A stretch of 64,000 nt of DNA from Nocardia colli (GTDB lineage Bacteria; Actinomycetota; Actinomycetes; Mycobacteriales; Mycobacteriaceae): contig NZ_VXLC01000003.1 in NCBI RefSeq assembly GCF_008704205.1, forward strand, positions 992,001-1,056,000, in the 5' to 3' direction. The position numbers and the translations under genes were made by a program. The notes beneath the pieces are model-generated. The model ran no database searches, had not been told where the DNA came from, and saw nothing but the letters and a program-made list of their open reading frames with translations. Shown in pieces: positions 8,499 through 16,509 of the stretch (its first letter is position 1; each line of letters begins with the position of its first letter).

Positions 8499-8690
8499 TT
8501 GTTCGCCGAGGTCGAACAGATCCTGTGCGAAGCCCTGGTGCCCGCGCCCAGACCGCCGCGCACACCGGTCCCGGTGCCGGGTCCCCGGAAACGAATCCGT
8601 CCGGGGCGATCGCAGTACTACCAGCGATGGCGAGGCCGGCGGCCCGATACCGGGCGGGCCACCCAGCGCGGGCCCCCGCCGCCCCGCTGA
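8499..8690 (+). CDS. Small basic proline-rich protein, unknown function
   Basis: A 63-codon frame starting at TTG 8499 (MFAEVEQILCEALVPAPRPP...), directly downstream of hsp20; the frame is open back to a CTG that overlaps the hsp20 stop. A short helical N-terminus (EVEQILCEAL) is followed by proline- and arginine-rich sequence ending PPPPR. GGAG lies only 3 bases before the TTG, so the start is weak. It may be co-transcribed with hsp20 or be chance in GC-rich DNA. No family recognised. Confidence 0.35.
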   Translation: MFAEVEQILCEALVPAPRPPRTPVPVPGPRKRIRPGRSQYYQRWRGRRPDTGRATQRGPPPPR

Positions 8691-8827
8691 GTTCCATCCC
8701 GAACAGCTGAATCGATCCGAGTAGAGGGAGGTGATGCCCACATCCGAGTCAATGGAATGAAACGCGTTGGCGGCGAACGCCGCCCACGCAGCACCTGTTG
8801 AAAGTCACATCACTCTTCCTTCGTCGC

Positions 8828-8860
8828 GGGGGTGGGCCGCGCGCCTTTCGGCCCACCCCC
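8828..8860. terminator. GC-rich hairpin, probable terminator of hsp20 unit
   Basis: Perfect 11-base arms GGGGGTGGGCC / GGCCCACCCCC around an 11-base loop. There is no T-tract, as is common in GC-rich actinobacteria. It separates the hsp20 unit from the small acidic protein gene at 8920. Confidence 0.65.
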
Positions 8861-8919
8861 GCCCAACTCCCGAACGCCGCAGACGGCGGCCGAAACCGTG
8901 AGAAGTGTGGAGGTTGACC

Positions 8920-9135
8920 ATGACCACGATTCCCACCCGCGACGAGGCCGACTACGCCGAACAACTCATCCCGGCCAACCCCGACCGAGCAGCCGACGTC
9001 GGCCTGGATACCACGGCGCTCACCCCGCCGACCGAACACCTCGGTGGCGCATTCGATACCGCCGACCTCGCCGACCGTTACGAACAATCTCTGATCATCC
9101 CGATACCCGATGACGACTACCCCCTCGCCTACTGA
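8920..9135 (+). CDS. Small acidic hypothetical protein
   Basis: 71-residue strongly acidic protein (MTTIPTRDEADYAEQLIPAN...), with no signal peptide or membrane segment and a DDDYPLAY C-terminus. GTGTGGAGG lies 6 bases before ATG 8920, a good ribosome site, and the codon usage matches the neighbours. Short acidic proteins with a PxDEA..EQL..P..PD pattern occur next to stress genes in actinobacteria, but no function is known. It stands alone between a hairpin and the cold-shock remnant. Confidence 0.65.
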   Translation: MTTIPTRDEADYAEQLIPANPDRAADVGLDTTALTPPTEHLGGAFDTADLADRYEQSLIIPIPDDDYPLAY

Positions 9136-9153
9136 CACCTCCGCCGCATAGCC

Positions 9154-9219
9154 CGCCGTCACGGCGTAGTGGCATGGTTCAACCCCGAGAAAGGGTTCGG
9201 TTTCATCCGCCGTGTTCTC
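9154..9219 (+). pseudogene. Truncated cold-shock-domain remnant
   Basis: In frame, the DNA reads HGVVAWFNPEKGFGFIRR (from about 9160), the hallmark N-terminus of CspA-type proteins (GTVKWFNxEKGFGFI with the RNP1 motif). After FIRR the expected DVFVH / RNP2 part is missing in all three frames, and the frame runs out in unrelated residues. No ATG or ribosome site lies just upstream. It is best read as the 5' relic of a lost csp gene. Confidence 0.6.
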
Positions 9220-9289
9220 CGCCTCCCACGCCCTGTGACCGTTTTACGCGTGACGGACAGATATTCGAGCTGATCTCCAGTAATAGAAG

Positions 9290-9323
9290 AGGCCCCGCGC
9301 CGGATCTCTCCGATGCGGGGCCT
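9290..9323. terminator. Terminator downstream of malate synthase
   Basis: AGGCCCCGC / GCGGGGCCT (9-base arms) with an inner CGGA/TCCG pairing. On the minus strand it is followed by TCTTCTATTA, so it fits termination of the malate synthase transcript; it can also insulate from the left. Confidence 0.75.
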
Positions 9324-9373
9324 CGAGCTGAAAAGAGCTGCTAGACACTACTTTTCAGTCAATCAACAGCACT

Positions 9374-11551
9374 CTACTTGCAGGCAGCCTTCGCCTCACG
9401 CCGACGCCGATGCAAAATCGGCTCCGTGTAACCGTTCGGCTGCTTCGTACCCTCCAGGATCAACTCCTTCGCCGCCTGGAACGCAATGCTGCCCGCGAAG
9501 TCCGGGGCCAGCGGCCGGTAGCTCGCGTCGCCCGCGTTCTGCCGGTCAACCACCGGAGCCATCCGCTCCAGGCTGGCCACCACCTCGTCTTCGGAGACGA
9601 TGCCGTGGCGCAGCCAGTTGGCCACGAGCTGGCTCGAAATGCGCAGGGTCGCACGGTCTTCCATGAGTGCGACGTCCTCGATGTCGGGCACCTTGGAGCA
9701 GCCGACGCCCTGGTCGATCCAGCGCACCACGTAGCCGAGGATGGACTGCGCGCTGTTGTCGAGCTCCTGCTGCTTTTCCTCGGCGGTCCAGTTCGGCGCC
9801 GCGGCGAGCGGGATCTCCAGGATCTGGTCGACGGTGGCGCGGCGGCCGCCCTTGAGGATTTCCTGCTGCCGCTCCAGCACGTTGACCTGGTGGTAGTGGG
9901 TCGCGTGCAGCGTGGCGGCGGTCGGCGAGGGCACCCATGCGGTGTTCGCGCCGGCCTTCGGGTGCCCGATCTTCTGCACCAGCATGTCGGCCATCAGGTC
10001 CGGCATGGCCCACATGCCCTTGCCGATCTGCGCCTTGCCGGGCAGTCCGGTGGCCAGGCCGGTGTCGACGTTCCAGTCCTCGTAGGACTTGATCCACTGC
10101 TGGGCCTTCATATCGGCCTTGCGGACCATCGGCCCGGCCTCCATGGAGGTGTGGATCTCGTCGCCGGTGCGGTCGAGGAAGCCGGTGTTGATGAACACGA
10201 CGCGCTCGGCGGCGGCCTGGATACAGGCCTTGAGGTTGACCGTGGTGCGGCGCTCCTCGTCCATGATGCCGACCTTGAGCGTGTTGCGCGGCACGCCGAG
10301 CACGTCCTCGATCCGGCCGAACAGCTCGCTGGTGAACGCGACCTCGTCCGGGCCGTGCATCTTCGGCTTCACGATGTAGACCGAGCCGGTGCGGCTGTTC
10401 TTCAACTCGGTGTCGCCGCGCAGGGCGTGCGTGGCGATGAGCGAGGTGACCAGGCCGTCGAGGATGCCCTCGGGGATCTCGTTGCCGTCCTTGTCGAGGA
10501 TCGCGTCGCTGGTCATCAGGTGACCGACGTTGCGCACGAACAGCAGCGAACGACCGTGCAGCACAAGGTCGCTGCCGTCGAGCGCGGTGTAGACGCGGTC
10601 CGGGTTCATGGTGCGGGTGAAGGTCTTGTCGCCCTTGCTCACCTTCTCGGTGAGATCGCCCTTCATCAGGCCGAGCCAGTTGTGGTAGCAGAGGACCTTG
10701 TCCTCGGCGTCCACCGCGGCGACCGAATCCTCGAAGTCCATGATCGTGGTGATCGCGGACTCCAGCACCAGATCCTTGACGCCGGCGGTGTCGGTGCTGC
10801 CGACCGGCGAGGACGGGTCGATCTGGATCTCGATGTGCAGCCCGTTGTGCTTGAGCAGCACGGAAGTCGGCGATTCCGGATCGCCGAGGTAGCCGACGAG
10901 CTGCGACGGATCGGCCAGGCCGATCTCGGTGCCGTCCTCCAGGCCGACCTCGAGCTCACCGTCGACGATCTTGTACGAGGTCGAGCCGATGTGCGAGCCG
11001 GTGATCAGCGTCGCGGAGTCGTCGAGGAAGTTGCGCGCCCACTCGATGACCTTGTCGCCGCGAACCTTGTTGTAGCTCTTGCCCTTTTCCGCGCCGTTCG
11101 CCTCGGAGATGGCATCGGTGCCGTACAGCGCGTCGTAGAGCGAACCCCAGCGCGCGTTGGCGGCGTTGATCGCGAAGCGCGCGTTCATCACCGGCACCAC
11201 GAGCTGCGGGCCCGCGGTGGTGGCGATCTCGGTGTCCACGTTCTGGGTGGCGATCTGGAAATCGGCGGGCTCCGGACGGAGGTAACCGATTTCGCCGAGG
11301 AAGCTCTTGTAGGCGGCCTTGTCGTAGTTCGCGCCGGGATGTTCGGCGTGCCACGCGTCGACCTTGCCCTGGATCTCGTCGCGCTCGGCGAGCAACGCGC
11401 GGTTGCGCGGCGCGAGATCGTTGATGACCTGCTCGGCTCCGGCCCAGAACGCGGCGGAATCTACGCCGGTTCCGGGGAGCGCCTCGTTCTCGATGAACTC
11501 GTGGAGAACGCTGGCCACCTGAAGCCCGCCGACCTGAATCCGCTCTGTCAT
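9374..11551 (-). CDS. glcB: Malate synthase G
   Basis: 725 residues, the normal length for the monomeric G isoform. It condenses glyoxylate and acetyl-CoA to malate in the glyoxylate shunt, in the cytosol, using Mg2+. Visible landmarks are [93 protein letters not shown] and the C-terminal [12 protein letters not shown] with its catalytic aspartate. The ATG at 11551 has GAGG 7 bases upstream. The gene is monocistronic with its own terminator and is divergent from the SDR/acyl-CoA dehydrogenase operon, which fits a role in acetyl-CoA and fatty-acid growth. Confidence 0.98.
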   Translation of the reverse strand: MTERIQVGGLQVASVLHEFIENEALPGTGVDSAAFWAGAEQVINDLAPRNRALLAERDEIQGKVDAWHAEHPGANYDKAAYKSFLGEIGYLRPEPADFQIATQNVDTEIATTAGPQLVVPVMNARFAINAANARWGSLYDALYGTDAISEANGAEKGKSYNKVRGDKVIEWARNFLDDSATLITGSHIGSTSYKIVDGELEVGLEDGTEIGLADPSQLVGYLGDPESPTSVLLKHNGLHIEIQIDPSSPVGSTDTAGVKDLVLESAITTIMDFEDSVAAVDAEDKVLCYHNWLGLMKGDLTEKVSKGDKTFTRTMNPDRVYTALDGSDLVLHGRSLLFVRNVGHLMTSDAILDKDGNEIPEGILDGLVTSLIATHALRGDTELKNSRTGSVYIVKPKMHGPDEVAFTSELFGRIEDVLGVPRNTLKVGIMDEERRTTVNLKACIQAAAERVVFINTGFLDRTGDEIHTSMEAGPMVRKADMKAQQWIKSYEDWNVDTGLATGLPGKAQIGKGMWAMPDLMADMLVQKIGHPKAGANTAWVPSPTAATLHATHYHQVNVLERQQEILKGGRRATVDQILEIPLAAAPNWTAEEKQQELDNSAQSILGYVVRWIDQGVGCSKVPDIEDVALMEDRATLRISSQLVANWLRHGIVSEDEVVASLERMAPVVDRQNAGDASYRPLAPDFAGSIAFQAAKELILEGTKQPNGYTEPILHRRRREAKAACK

Positions 11552-11731
11552 CTACTGCCTCACTTCTGAGAAAGCCGGGTGGGAAAGACGCATACATGTT
11601 ACCCGTGGGTAGTGATACCACCCTGTAGCGGGTCAAACGCGGCGTCTCGCCGATATGTTCCGGCGCGCCGATCGTGAGGGGATCGATCAGTCGGCGCGTC
11701 GTGCCTTGTCGGCGGTCGGCCGGACAACTCC

Positions 11732-11760
11732 TTGATTCTATCGGCGCGGGGATTTAATGT
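11732..11760 (+). promoter_or_regulatory. Promoter of the SDR-ADH-TetR-ACAD operon
   Basis: TTGATT (11732-11737), 17-base spacer, TAATGT (11755-11760). The predicted transcription start near 11767 falls inside the GATCGGAA/TTCCGATC palindrome that follows. Confidence 0.6.
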
Positions 11761-11763
11761 ACT

Positions 11764-11783
11764 GATCGGAACATTTTCCGATC
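11764..11783. promoter_or_regulatory. Palindromic operator candidate over the transcription start
   Basis: GATCGGAA, four bases (CATT), TTCCGATC: perfect 8-base arms, 4 bases past the -10 element and 14 bases before the SDR start. The TetR-family gene at 13604 in the same operon is the likely binder (autoregulation); this is inference from position. Confidence 0.6.
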
Positions 11784-11797
11784 TGCAGGGAGTGTGT

Positions 11798-12538
11798 GTG
11801 TCGCTCACGGACAAGGTCGTCGTGGTCACCGGCGGCAGCCGGGGACTCGGCAAGGAGATGGTGCTCGCGTTCGCCGCGGCGGGCGCGGACGTGGTGATCG
11901 CCAGCCGCAAGCTCGACGATTGCGTGGCGCTGGCGGACGAGGTGAAGAACACGCACGGCCGGCGCGCGCTGCCGGTCGCCTGCAATGTCAGCGACTGGGC
12001 ACAGTGTGACGCGCTCGTCGAGACCGTGTACGCCGAATTCGGCCGGGTCGACGTGCTGGTGAACAACGCGGGCCTCTCCCCGCTCTACCCGAGCCTGGAT
12101 CAGGTGTCGGAGGCCCTGTTCGACAAGGTGATCGGCGTGAATCTCAAAGGGCCGTTCCGGCTTTCGTCGCTGATCGGCACCCGCATGGCGGCCGACGGCG
12201 GGGGTTCGATCATCAACATCTCCTCGATCGAGGCGGTCCGCCCCGCACCGTTCGCGCTGCCCTACGCCGCGGCGAAGGCCGGATTGAACACGCTCACCGC
12301 GGGTCTCGCGCAGAGTTTCGGACCGGCGGTGCGGGTCAACACGATTCAGTGCGGCGCCTTCGCCACCGACATCGCCAAGGCCTGGCCGGACGAGATGCGC
12401 GCCCAGATCAGCTCGCTCAACGCGCAGCACCGGGTCGGCGAACCCCACGAGATCGTCGGCGCCGCACTGTTCTTCGCCACGGAGGCCTCGGCCTTCTGCA
12501 CCGGCGCCACCCTCGCACTGGACGGCGGCTGGCGGTGA
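11798..12538 (+). CDS. Short-chain dehydrogenase/reductase (SDR)
   Basis: 246-residue classical SDR using NAD(P)(H). The Rossmann motif TGGSRGLG lies at about residues 10-17, NNAG in the middle, the active-site serine in IINISSIEA and the YxxxK catalytic pair in YAAAK; ALDGGWR closes the fold. The GTG at 11798 was chosen because the fold starts directly (LTDKVVVVTGG) and GGGAG is 7 bases upstream; GTG 11792 is possible. Its stop overlaps the GTG of the next gene (GTGA). In an operon with an acyl-CoA dehydrogenase it probably oxidises a hydroxyacyl-CoA or an alcohol; the substrate is unknown. Confidence 0.9.
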   Translation: MSLTDKVVVVTGGSRGLGKEMVLAFAAAGADVVIASRKLDDCVALADEVKNTHGRRALPVACNVSDWAQCDALVETVYAEFGRVDVLVNNAGLSPLYPSLDQVSEALFDKVIGVNLKGPFRLSSLIGTRMAADGGGSIINISSIEAVRPAPFALPYAAAKAGLNTLTAGLAQSFGPAVRVNTIQCGAFATDIAKAWPDEMRAQISSLNAQHRVGEPHEIVGAALFFATEASAFCTGATLALDGGWR

Positions 12539-13584
12539 AAGCACTGACTTACCAAGGCCCGCGGCAGATCTCGTACTCCGACGTGCCCGATCCGATCCTC
12601 ACCGCGCCGGACAGCGCGATCATCCGGGTCACCGCGAGCGGCATCTGCGGCAGCGACCTGCACATCTACGGCGGCCACGGGTTCACCGACAAGATCGGCT
12701 ACAGCGTCGGGCACGAGGCGGTCGGCGAGATCGTCGAACTCGGCCCCGAGGTGCGTAGCCTCGCGATCGGTGACCGGGTGCTGGTGTCCGCGTCGGCCGG
12801 TTGTAATCGTTGCGCGAAGTGCCGGGTCGGCATCGTCGCGGCCTGCGAGCGCACTCCCCTGGCGATCGACGCCTGCTACGGGCTCGGCGGGGCGCTGCCC
12901 GGCGGCCAGGCGCAGTTGCTGGCGGTCCCGCACGCCGAGGGAAATCTGATGCGGCTGCCCGAGGGCGTCAGCGACGCGGCCGCGGTCGTGCTCACCGACA
13001 ACGCGCCGACCGCCTGGTACGGCGCGCGCCGCGCGCGCATCGCGCCCGGCGACACCGTGGTGGTGATCGGGCTCGGACCGGTCGGGCTGATGGCGATCCA
13101 GTCGGCGTTCGCGATGGGCGCGGCCCGCGTGCTGGGCGTCGACCTGATCGCCGAACGCCGCAAGCAGGCCGCCGAGCTCGGCGCCGAACCGGTCGAGGCG
13201 GACGACCCGAAGCTCGCCATCCGCGAAATGCTCGGCGGCGGCGCGGATGTCGCGATCGAAGCGGTCGGCGCGGATGCCACCATCAAGCTGGCGATCAGCG
13301 CGGTCGGGCATCGCGGCCGGGTGAGCGTGATCGGCGTCAACCAGAATCGCGCGTATCCGTTCCACATGCCGCTGGCCCAGGTCAAGGAGCTCGAATTCCA
13401 CATCGGGCTGTGCTCGATCCAGTACGAGCTGCCGACCCTGCTGAAGCTGACCGCGGCGGGCCGGCTGCGTCCGGAAGCCGTTGTCACCCATCCGATCCCG
13501 ATGTCCGACGGCGCGAACGCCTACCAGCTGTTCGACGAACGCGCGGACGGCGTGAGCAAAGTCGTCCTGGACCCGGCCCGATGA
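12535..13584 (+). CDS. Zinc-dependent alcohol dehydrogenase (MDR family)
   Basis: 349-residue medium-chain dehydrogenase. The catalytic-zinc cysteine is in SGICGSDLHIYGG and the histidine-glutamate pair in GHEAVGEI; the structural-zinc lobe has four cysteines (GCNRCAKCRVGIVAAC). The NAD(P) site is VIGLGPVGLMA, and ADVAIEAVG is the usual later motif. The GTG start overlaps the SDR stop by four bases. Proteins of this type act on secondary alcohols, polyols or threonine. With the SDR and an acyl-CoA dehydrogenase beside it, an alcohol-to-acid catabolic route is plausible. Confidence 0.92.
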   Translation: MKALTYQGPRQISYSDVPDPILTAPDSAIIRVTASGICGSDLHIYGGHGFTDKIGYSVGHEAVGEIVELGPEVRSLAIGDRVLVSASAGCNRCAKCRVGIVAACERTPLAIDACYGLGGALPGGQAQLLAVPHAEGNLMRLPEGVSDAAAVVLTDNAPTAWYGARRARIAPGDTVVVIGLGPVGLMAIQSAFAMGAARVLGVDLIAERRKQAAELGAEPVEADDPKLAIREMLGGGADVAIEAVGADATIKLAISAVGHRGRVSVIGVNQNRAYPFHMPLAQVKELEFHIGLCSIQYELPTLLKLTAAGRLRPEAVVTHPIPMSDGANAYQLFDERADGVSKVVLDPAR

Positions 13585-13603
13585 GCACCACCGAGGCCGG
13601 CCC

Positions 13604-14257
13604 GTGACCAGCGGTTCCGATATCGCCCCCACCCGCAGGCGCGGCCGCCCGCCCGCCGCCGAATCGACGGCGGGCGACACCCGCGGACGCATCGTGCGCG
13701 CCGCGGTGGAACTGTTCGCGGAGAAGGGATTCCACGGCACCGGCGTCGCGGAGATCGGCGACCGGGCCGACGTGCAGCGCGGCGCGCTGTATTACCACAT
13801 CGGCTCCAAGGAGGAACTGCTCTGGCAGATCCTGCACGACTACATCCAGCTGATGCTGGTCGACGCCGAACGCATCACCGCCGGTCCCGACGACCCGATC
13901 ACCAAGCTGCGCAAGCTGATCCACAGCCACGTCGGCCTGATCATCGATCATCGCCGCGAGGTCGCGATCCAGCTCCGCGACGTCACCGCGCTCAGCGGCG
14001 AACGCGGCGCGCAGCTGCAAGAACTGCGGGACCGAGTGCAACACTGCTGGCAGCGGACGATCGACGCGGGCCACGCCGCCGGACTGCTGCGCACCGACGA
14101 CCACGTGGTCACCAACAGCGTGCTCGGCATGCTGAACATGGTGACCTTCTGGTATCGACCGCACGGCGGGCACTCCCCCGCCGAGATCGCCGACATCCTC
14201 GCGACCACGTTCCTCGACGGCGTGGTGACCACGTCCGACAACCACACGAAAGGCTGA
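13604..14257 (+). CDS. TetR-family transcriptional regulator
   Basis: 217 residues. A basic tail (TRRRGRPP) precedes a TetR helix-turn-helix (about 28-75: RIVRAAVELFAEKGFHGTGVAEIGDRADVQRGALYYHIGSKEEL); the rest is the helical ligand domain, with FWYRPHG near the end. The GTG at 13604 overlaps the stop of an 8-codon frame (13581-13607) that itself overlaps the alcohol dehydrogenase stop, so translation can pass along the operon by termination-reinitiation. It lies inside the operon it probably represses through the palindrome at 11764-11783. Acyl-CoA ligands are common for TetR proteins next to fadE genes. Confidence 0.88.
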   Translation: MTSGSDIAPTRRRGRPPAAESTAGDTRGRIVRAAVELFAEKGFHGTGVAEIGDRADVQRGALYYHIGSKEELLWQILHDYIQLMLVDAERITAGPDDPITKLRKLIHSHVGLIIDHRREVAIQLRDVTALSGERGAQLQELRDRVQHCWQRTIDAGHAAGLLRTDDHVVTNSVLGMLNMVTFWYRPHGGHSPAEIADILATTFLDGVVTTSDNHTKG

Positions 14258-14259
14258 CC

Positions 14260-15549
14260 ATGGCTTGGGATTTCGAGACCGACCCGGATTTCCAGAAGAA
14301 GCTGGACTGGGCGGCGGAATTCGTCCGCACCGAGGTGGAGCCCCTCGACCTGCTCTACCCGAACCCGTACGACCGCACCGACAAAGCGGCGATGGCGCTC
14401 ATGCGCCCGCTCAAGGAGCAGGTCAAGGCGCAGGGGCTGTGGGCCTGCCACCTCGGTCCGGAGCTCGGCGGCCAGGGCTACGGGCAGATGAAGCTGGCCC
14501 TGCTCAACGAGGTGCTCGGCACCTCGTTCTGGGCGCCGTCGGTATTCGGTTGCCAGGCACCGGATTCCGGCAACGCCGAGATCCTCGCGCACTACGGCAC
14601 TCCGGAGCAGAAGGCTAAGTACCTGGAGCCGCTGCTGGCCGGTGAGATCGGCTCCTGTTACGTGATGACCGAACCCACCGGCGGCTCGGACCCGACCACG
14701 TTCAAGACCACCGCGGTGCGCGACGGCGACCACTGGGTGATCAACGGCGAGAAGTGGTTCAACTCCAACGCGCAGTTCGCCAGCTTCCACATCGTCATGG
14801 TCGTCACCAACACCGAAGTCAGTGCCTACCAGGGCATGTCGATGTTCATCGTGCCCGCCGACACCCCCGGCCTGGAGATCGTCAAGAACTTCCACGTGCA
14901 CGGCTTCAGCGAGCACGAGGGACACCTGCGCTTCACCGACGTCCGGGTGCCCGCCGACCACCTGCTCGGCGCCGAGGGCCAGGGCTTCATCGTGGCCCAG
15001 ACCCGCCTCGGTGGCGGCCGCGTGCACCACGCGATGCGCACGGTCGCGTTGGTACGCAAGGCTTTCGACATGATGGCCGAACGCGTCGTCTCCCGTCCGA
15101 TGCGCAAGGGCCCGCTCGCCGGCTTGCAGATGACGCAGGAACGCATCGCGGACAGCTGGATCGAGATGGAACAGTTCCGCCTGCTCGTCCTGCGCACCGC
15201 CTGGCGCATCGACAAGGAACAGGACTACCTGAAGGTGCGCAAGGACATCGCCGCCATCAAGGTCGCCATGCCCAAGGTCATGCACGACATCGCCCAGCGC
15301 GCGCTGCACCTGCACGGCGCCATCGGCGTCAGCACCGACCTCCCGTTCGTCGACATGATGAACTACGCCGAGGTCATGGCGATCGCCGACGGCCCCACCG
15401 AGGTACACAAGATCACCCTGGCCAAGGAGGTCCTGAAGGACTACGCACCGGGCGATCCGGTGTACCCCAGCGGCTACCGCCCGGCCCTGCGCGAGAAGGC
15501 CCGCGAGCTCGTCGCCGACCGCCTCGAACACATCGTCGGCAACCTGTAA
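14260..15549 (+). CDS. Acyl-CoA dehydrogenase
   Basis: 429-residue FAD enzyme of the ACAD10/11-like group; introduces an alpha-beta double bond into an acyl-CoA. Seen in order are the N-terminal helical domain, GPELGGQGYGQMKLALLNEVLG, the FAD/substrate loop CYVMTEPTGGSDP, NGEKWFNSNAQFA, and the C-terminal LHLHGAIGVS and ADGPTEVHKITLAKEVL. It starts 3 bases after the TetR stop with AAAGGCTGACC before the ATG. It is the last gene of the operon and is followed by a strong hairpin. Confidence 0.93.
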   Translation: MAWDFETDPDFQKKLDWAAEFVRTEVEPLDLLYPNPYDRTDKAAMALMRPLKEQVKAQGLWACHLGPELGGQGYGQMKLALLNEVLGTSFWAPSVFGCQAPDSGNAEILAHYGTPEQKAKYLEPLLAGEIGSCYVMTEPTGGSDPTTFKTTAVRDGDHWVINGEKWFNSNAQFASFHIVMVVTNTEVSAYQGMSMFIVPADTPGLEIVKNFHVHGFSEHEGHLRFTDVRVPADHLLGAEGQGFIVAQTRLGGGRVHHAMRTVALVRKAFDMMAERVVSRPMRKGPLAGLQMTQERIADSWIEMEQFRLLVLRTAWRIDKEQDYLKVRKDIAAIKVAMPKVMHDIAQRALHLHGAIGVSTDLPFVDMMNYAEVMAIADGPTEVHKITLAKEVLKDYAPGDPVYPSGYRPALREKARELVADRLEHIVGNL

Positions 15550-15560
15550 GTACCGAACCA

Positions 15561-15591
15561 CCGGGCCTCGACGACAAACGTCGAGGCCCGG
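15561..15591. terminator. Operon terminator after acyl-CoA dehydrogenase
   Basis: Perfect 13-base arms CCGGGCCTCGACG / CGTCGAGGCCCGG with a 5-base loop (ACAAA), 11 bases after the stop. Confidence 0.8.
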
Positions 15592-15727
15592 AGCCGTCCC
15601 CACCGCAAACCAAGCGACAGATAGGGACGCCTTCGCACAGTTGCTTCCTACTTCGCATACCCCTCAGCCGGTTGAGCGATATGCGATAGCTGAACCAGGT
15701 GCGCAAAGACCACAGCTGTGGGTCGAA

Positions 15728-16417
15728 TCACGAAGCGCGAGTAATGAAGTCGGCGGGAGACGGGTTCGCGTAGGGGGCCATCGGGCTCAGGCGGAGGACC
15801 GATGGCATGCGACGGGTCAGCGCTGACGGTCCGCTGAAGGTCAACCTGCCCGTTCGAATCGCCTGCGCGAGTGGCAGTCTGCCGAGCCATACCAGGTATA
15901 GCGAGCTGATGTCGGAGATGATCGCGACGTCGATCGGATAGCCGGGATCCGTCGCGCACACCGACGGCACTCCGGATTCGATGACGATCCAAAACCTTTC
16001 CACCGCATCGGAAAACCGCACCGCGAGCACCTGCCGCTTTCCCGGGAACGACGACGTGTCGAGCCGAGTGTGCATCCACCACACCAGGACCGCCGGATCG
16101 AGCTCCTCCGGCTGCGGATCGCCGAATGTCCAGCGCGCACCCCATTCGCCGAGGCCGAACAGAATCGGCTCGAGCTCCTGACCGGCCGCGGTGAGCAGGT
16201 ACTCGGACCCGATCTTGTCCACCAGCCCGGCCCGCTCGAACTGCCGCAACCGCTTGGCCAGCAGGCTTCGGGACAAGCCGGGCAGCCCGCGCGCGAGGTC
16301 GTTGAACCGCGTGGTGCCCAGCATCAAGTCGCGCACGATCAGCAGCGACCAGCGCTCGCCGAGCACATCCAGCGCCCGGGAGATCGGACAGTATTGGCCG
16401 TAGCCGGGGCCCGTCAT
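15728..16417 (-). CDS. HxlR-family winged-helix regulator
   Basis: 229 residues. The N-terminal HxlR domain (about 8-100) begins with the conserved cysteine (QYCPISRALDVLGERWSLLIVRDLMLGTTRFNDL) and continues SRSLLAKRLRQFERAGLV. A C-terminal extension of about 120 residues contains an SCP2-like stretch (VRFSDAVERFWIVIESG). Such long HxlR proteins are common in Nocardia and mycobacteria. GAGG lies 8 bases before ATG 16417. It is divergent from the acyl-CoA dehydrogenase-like gene at 16510; two tandem GTCCA-TGGAC palindromes lie between them. Confidence 0.88.
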   Translation of the reverse strand: MTGPGYGQYCPISRALDVLGERWSLLIVRDLMLGTTRFNDLARGLPGLSRSLLAKRLRQFERAGLVDKIGSEYLLTAAGQELEPILFGLGEWGARWTFGDPQPEELDPAVLVWWMHTRLDTSSFPGKRQVLAVRFSDAVERFWIVIESGVPSVCATDPGYPIDVAIISDISSLYLVWLGRLPLAQAIRTGRLTFSGPSALTRRMPSVLRLSPMAPYANPSPADFITRAS

Positions 16418-16437
16418 GGGTCACCTCGCAATCGGGG

Positions 16438-16474
16438 GTCCAGTTCCTGGACCGGCTGAGTCCACTTTCTGGAC
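16438..16474. promoter_or_regulatory. Two tandem palindromes between HxlR and acyl-CoA dehydrogenase-like gene
   Basis: GTCCAG-TTC-CTGGAC (16438-16452) and GTCCACTTTCTGGAC (16460-16474). Their centres are 22 bases apart, about two helical turns, so two dimers could bind on the same face. They are the only obvious dyads in the 92-base divergent gap and are good candidates for the HxlR operator. Confidence 0.7.
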
Positions 16475-16509
16475 TATTCGGTTATCGCGGCCGTTCTTAC
16501 CTTCGAAAC

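Noticed and set aside
8734..8801. Two micro-frames in series (MPTSESME and MKRVGGERRPRSTC) overlapping by ATGA
   Set aside because: The purine-rich stretch before the first ATG is only 2 bases away, too close for initiation; the peptides are 8 and 14 residues with no conservation I can judge.
9410..11569. Very long open frame (719 codons) on the plus strand, opposite malate synthase
   Set aside because: It is the mirror of a certain gene; GC-rich codon bias keeps the antisense frame open. The protein is Val/Asp/Leu-rich with no domain and no ribosome site.
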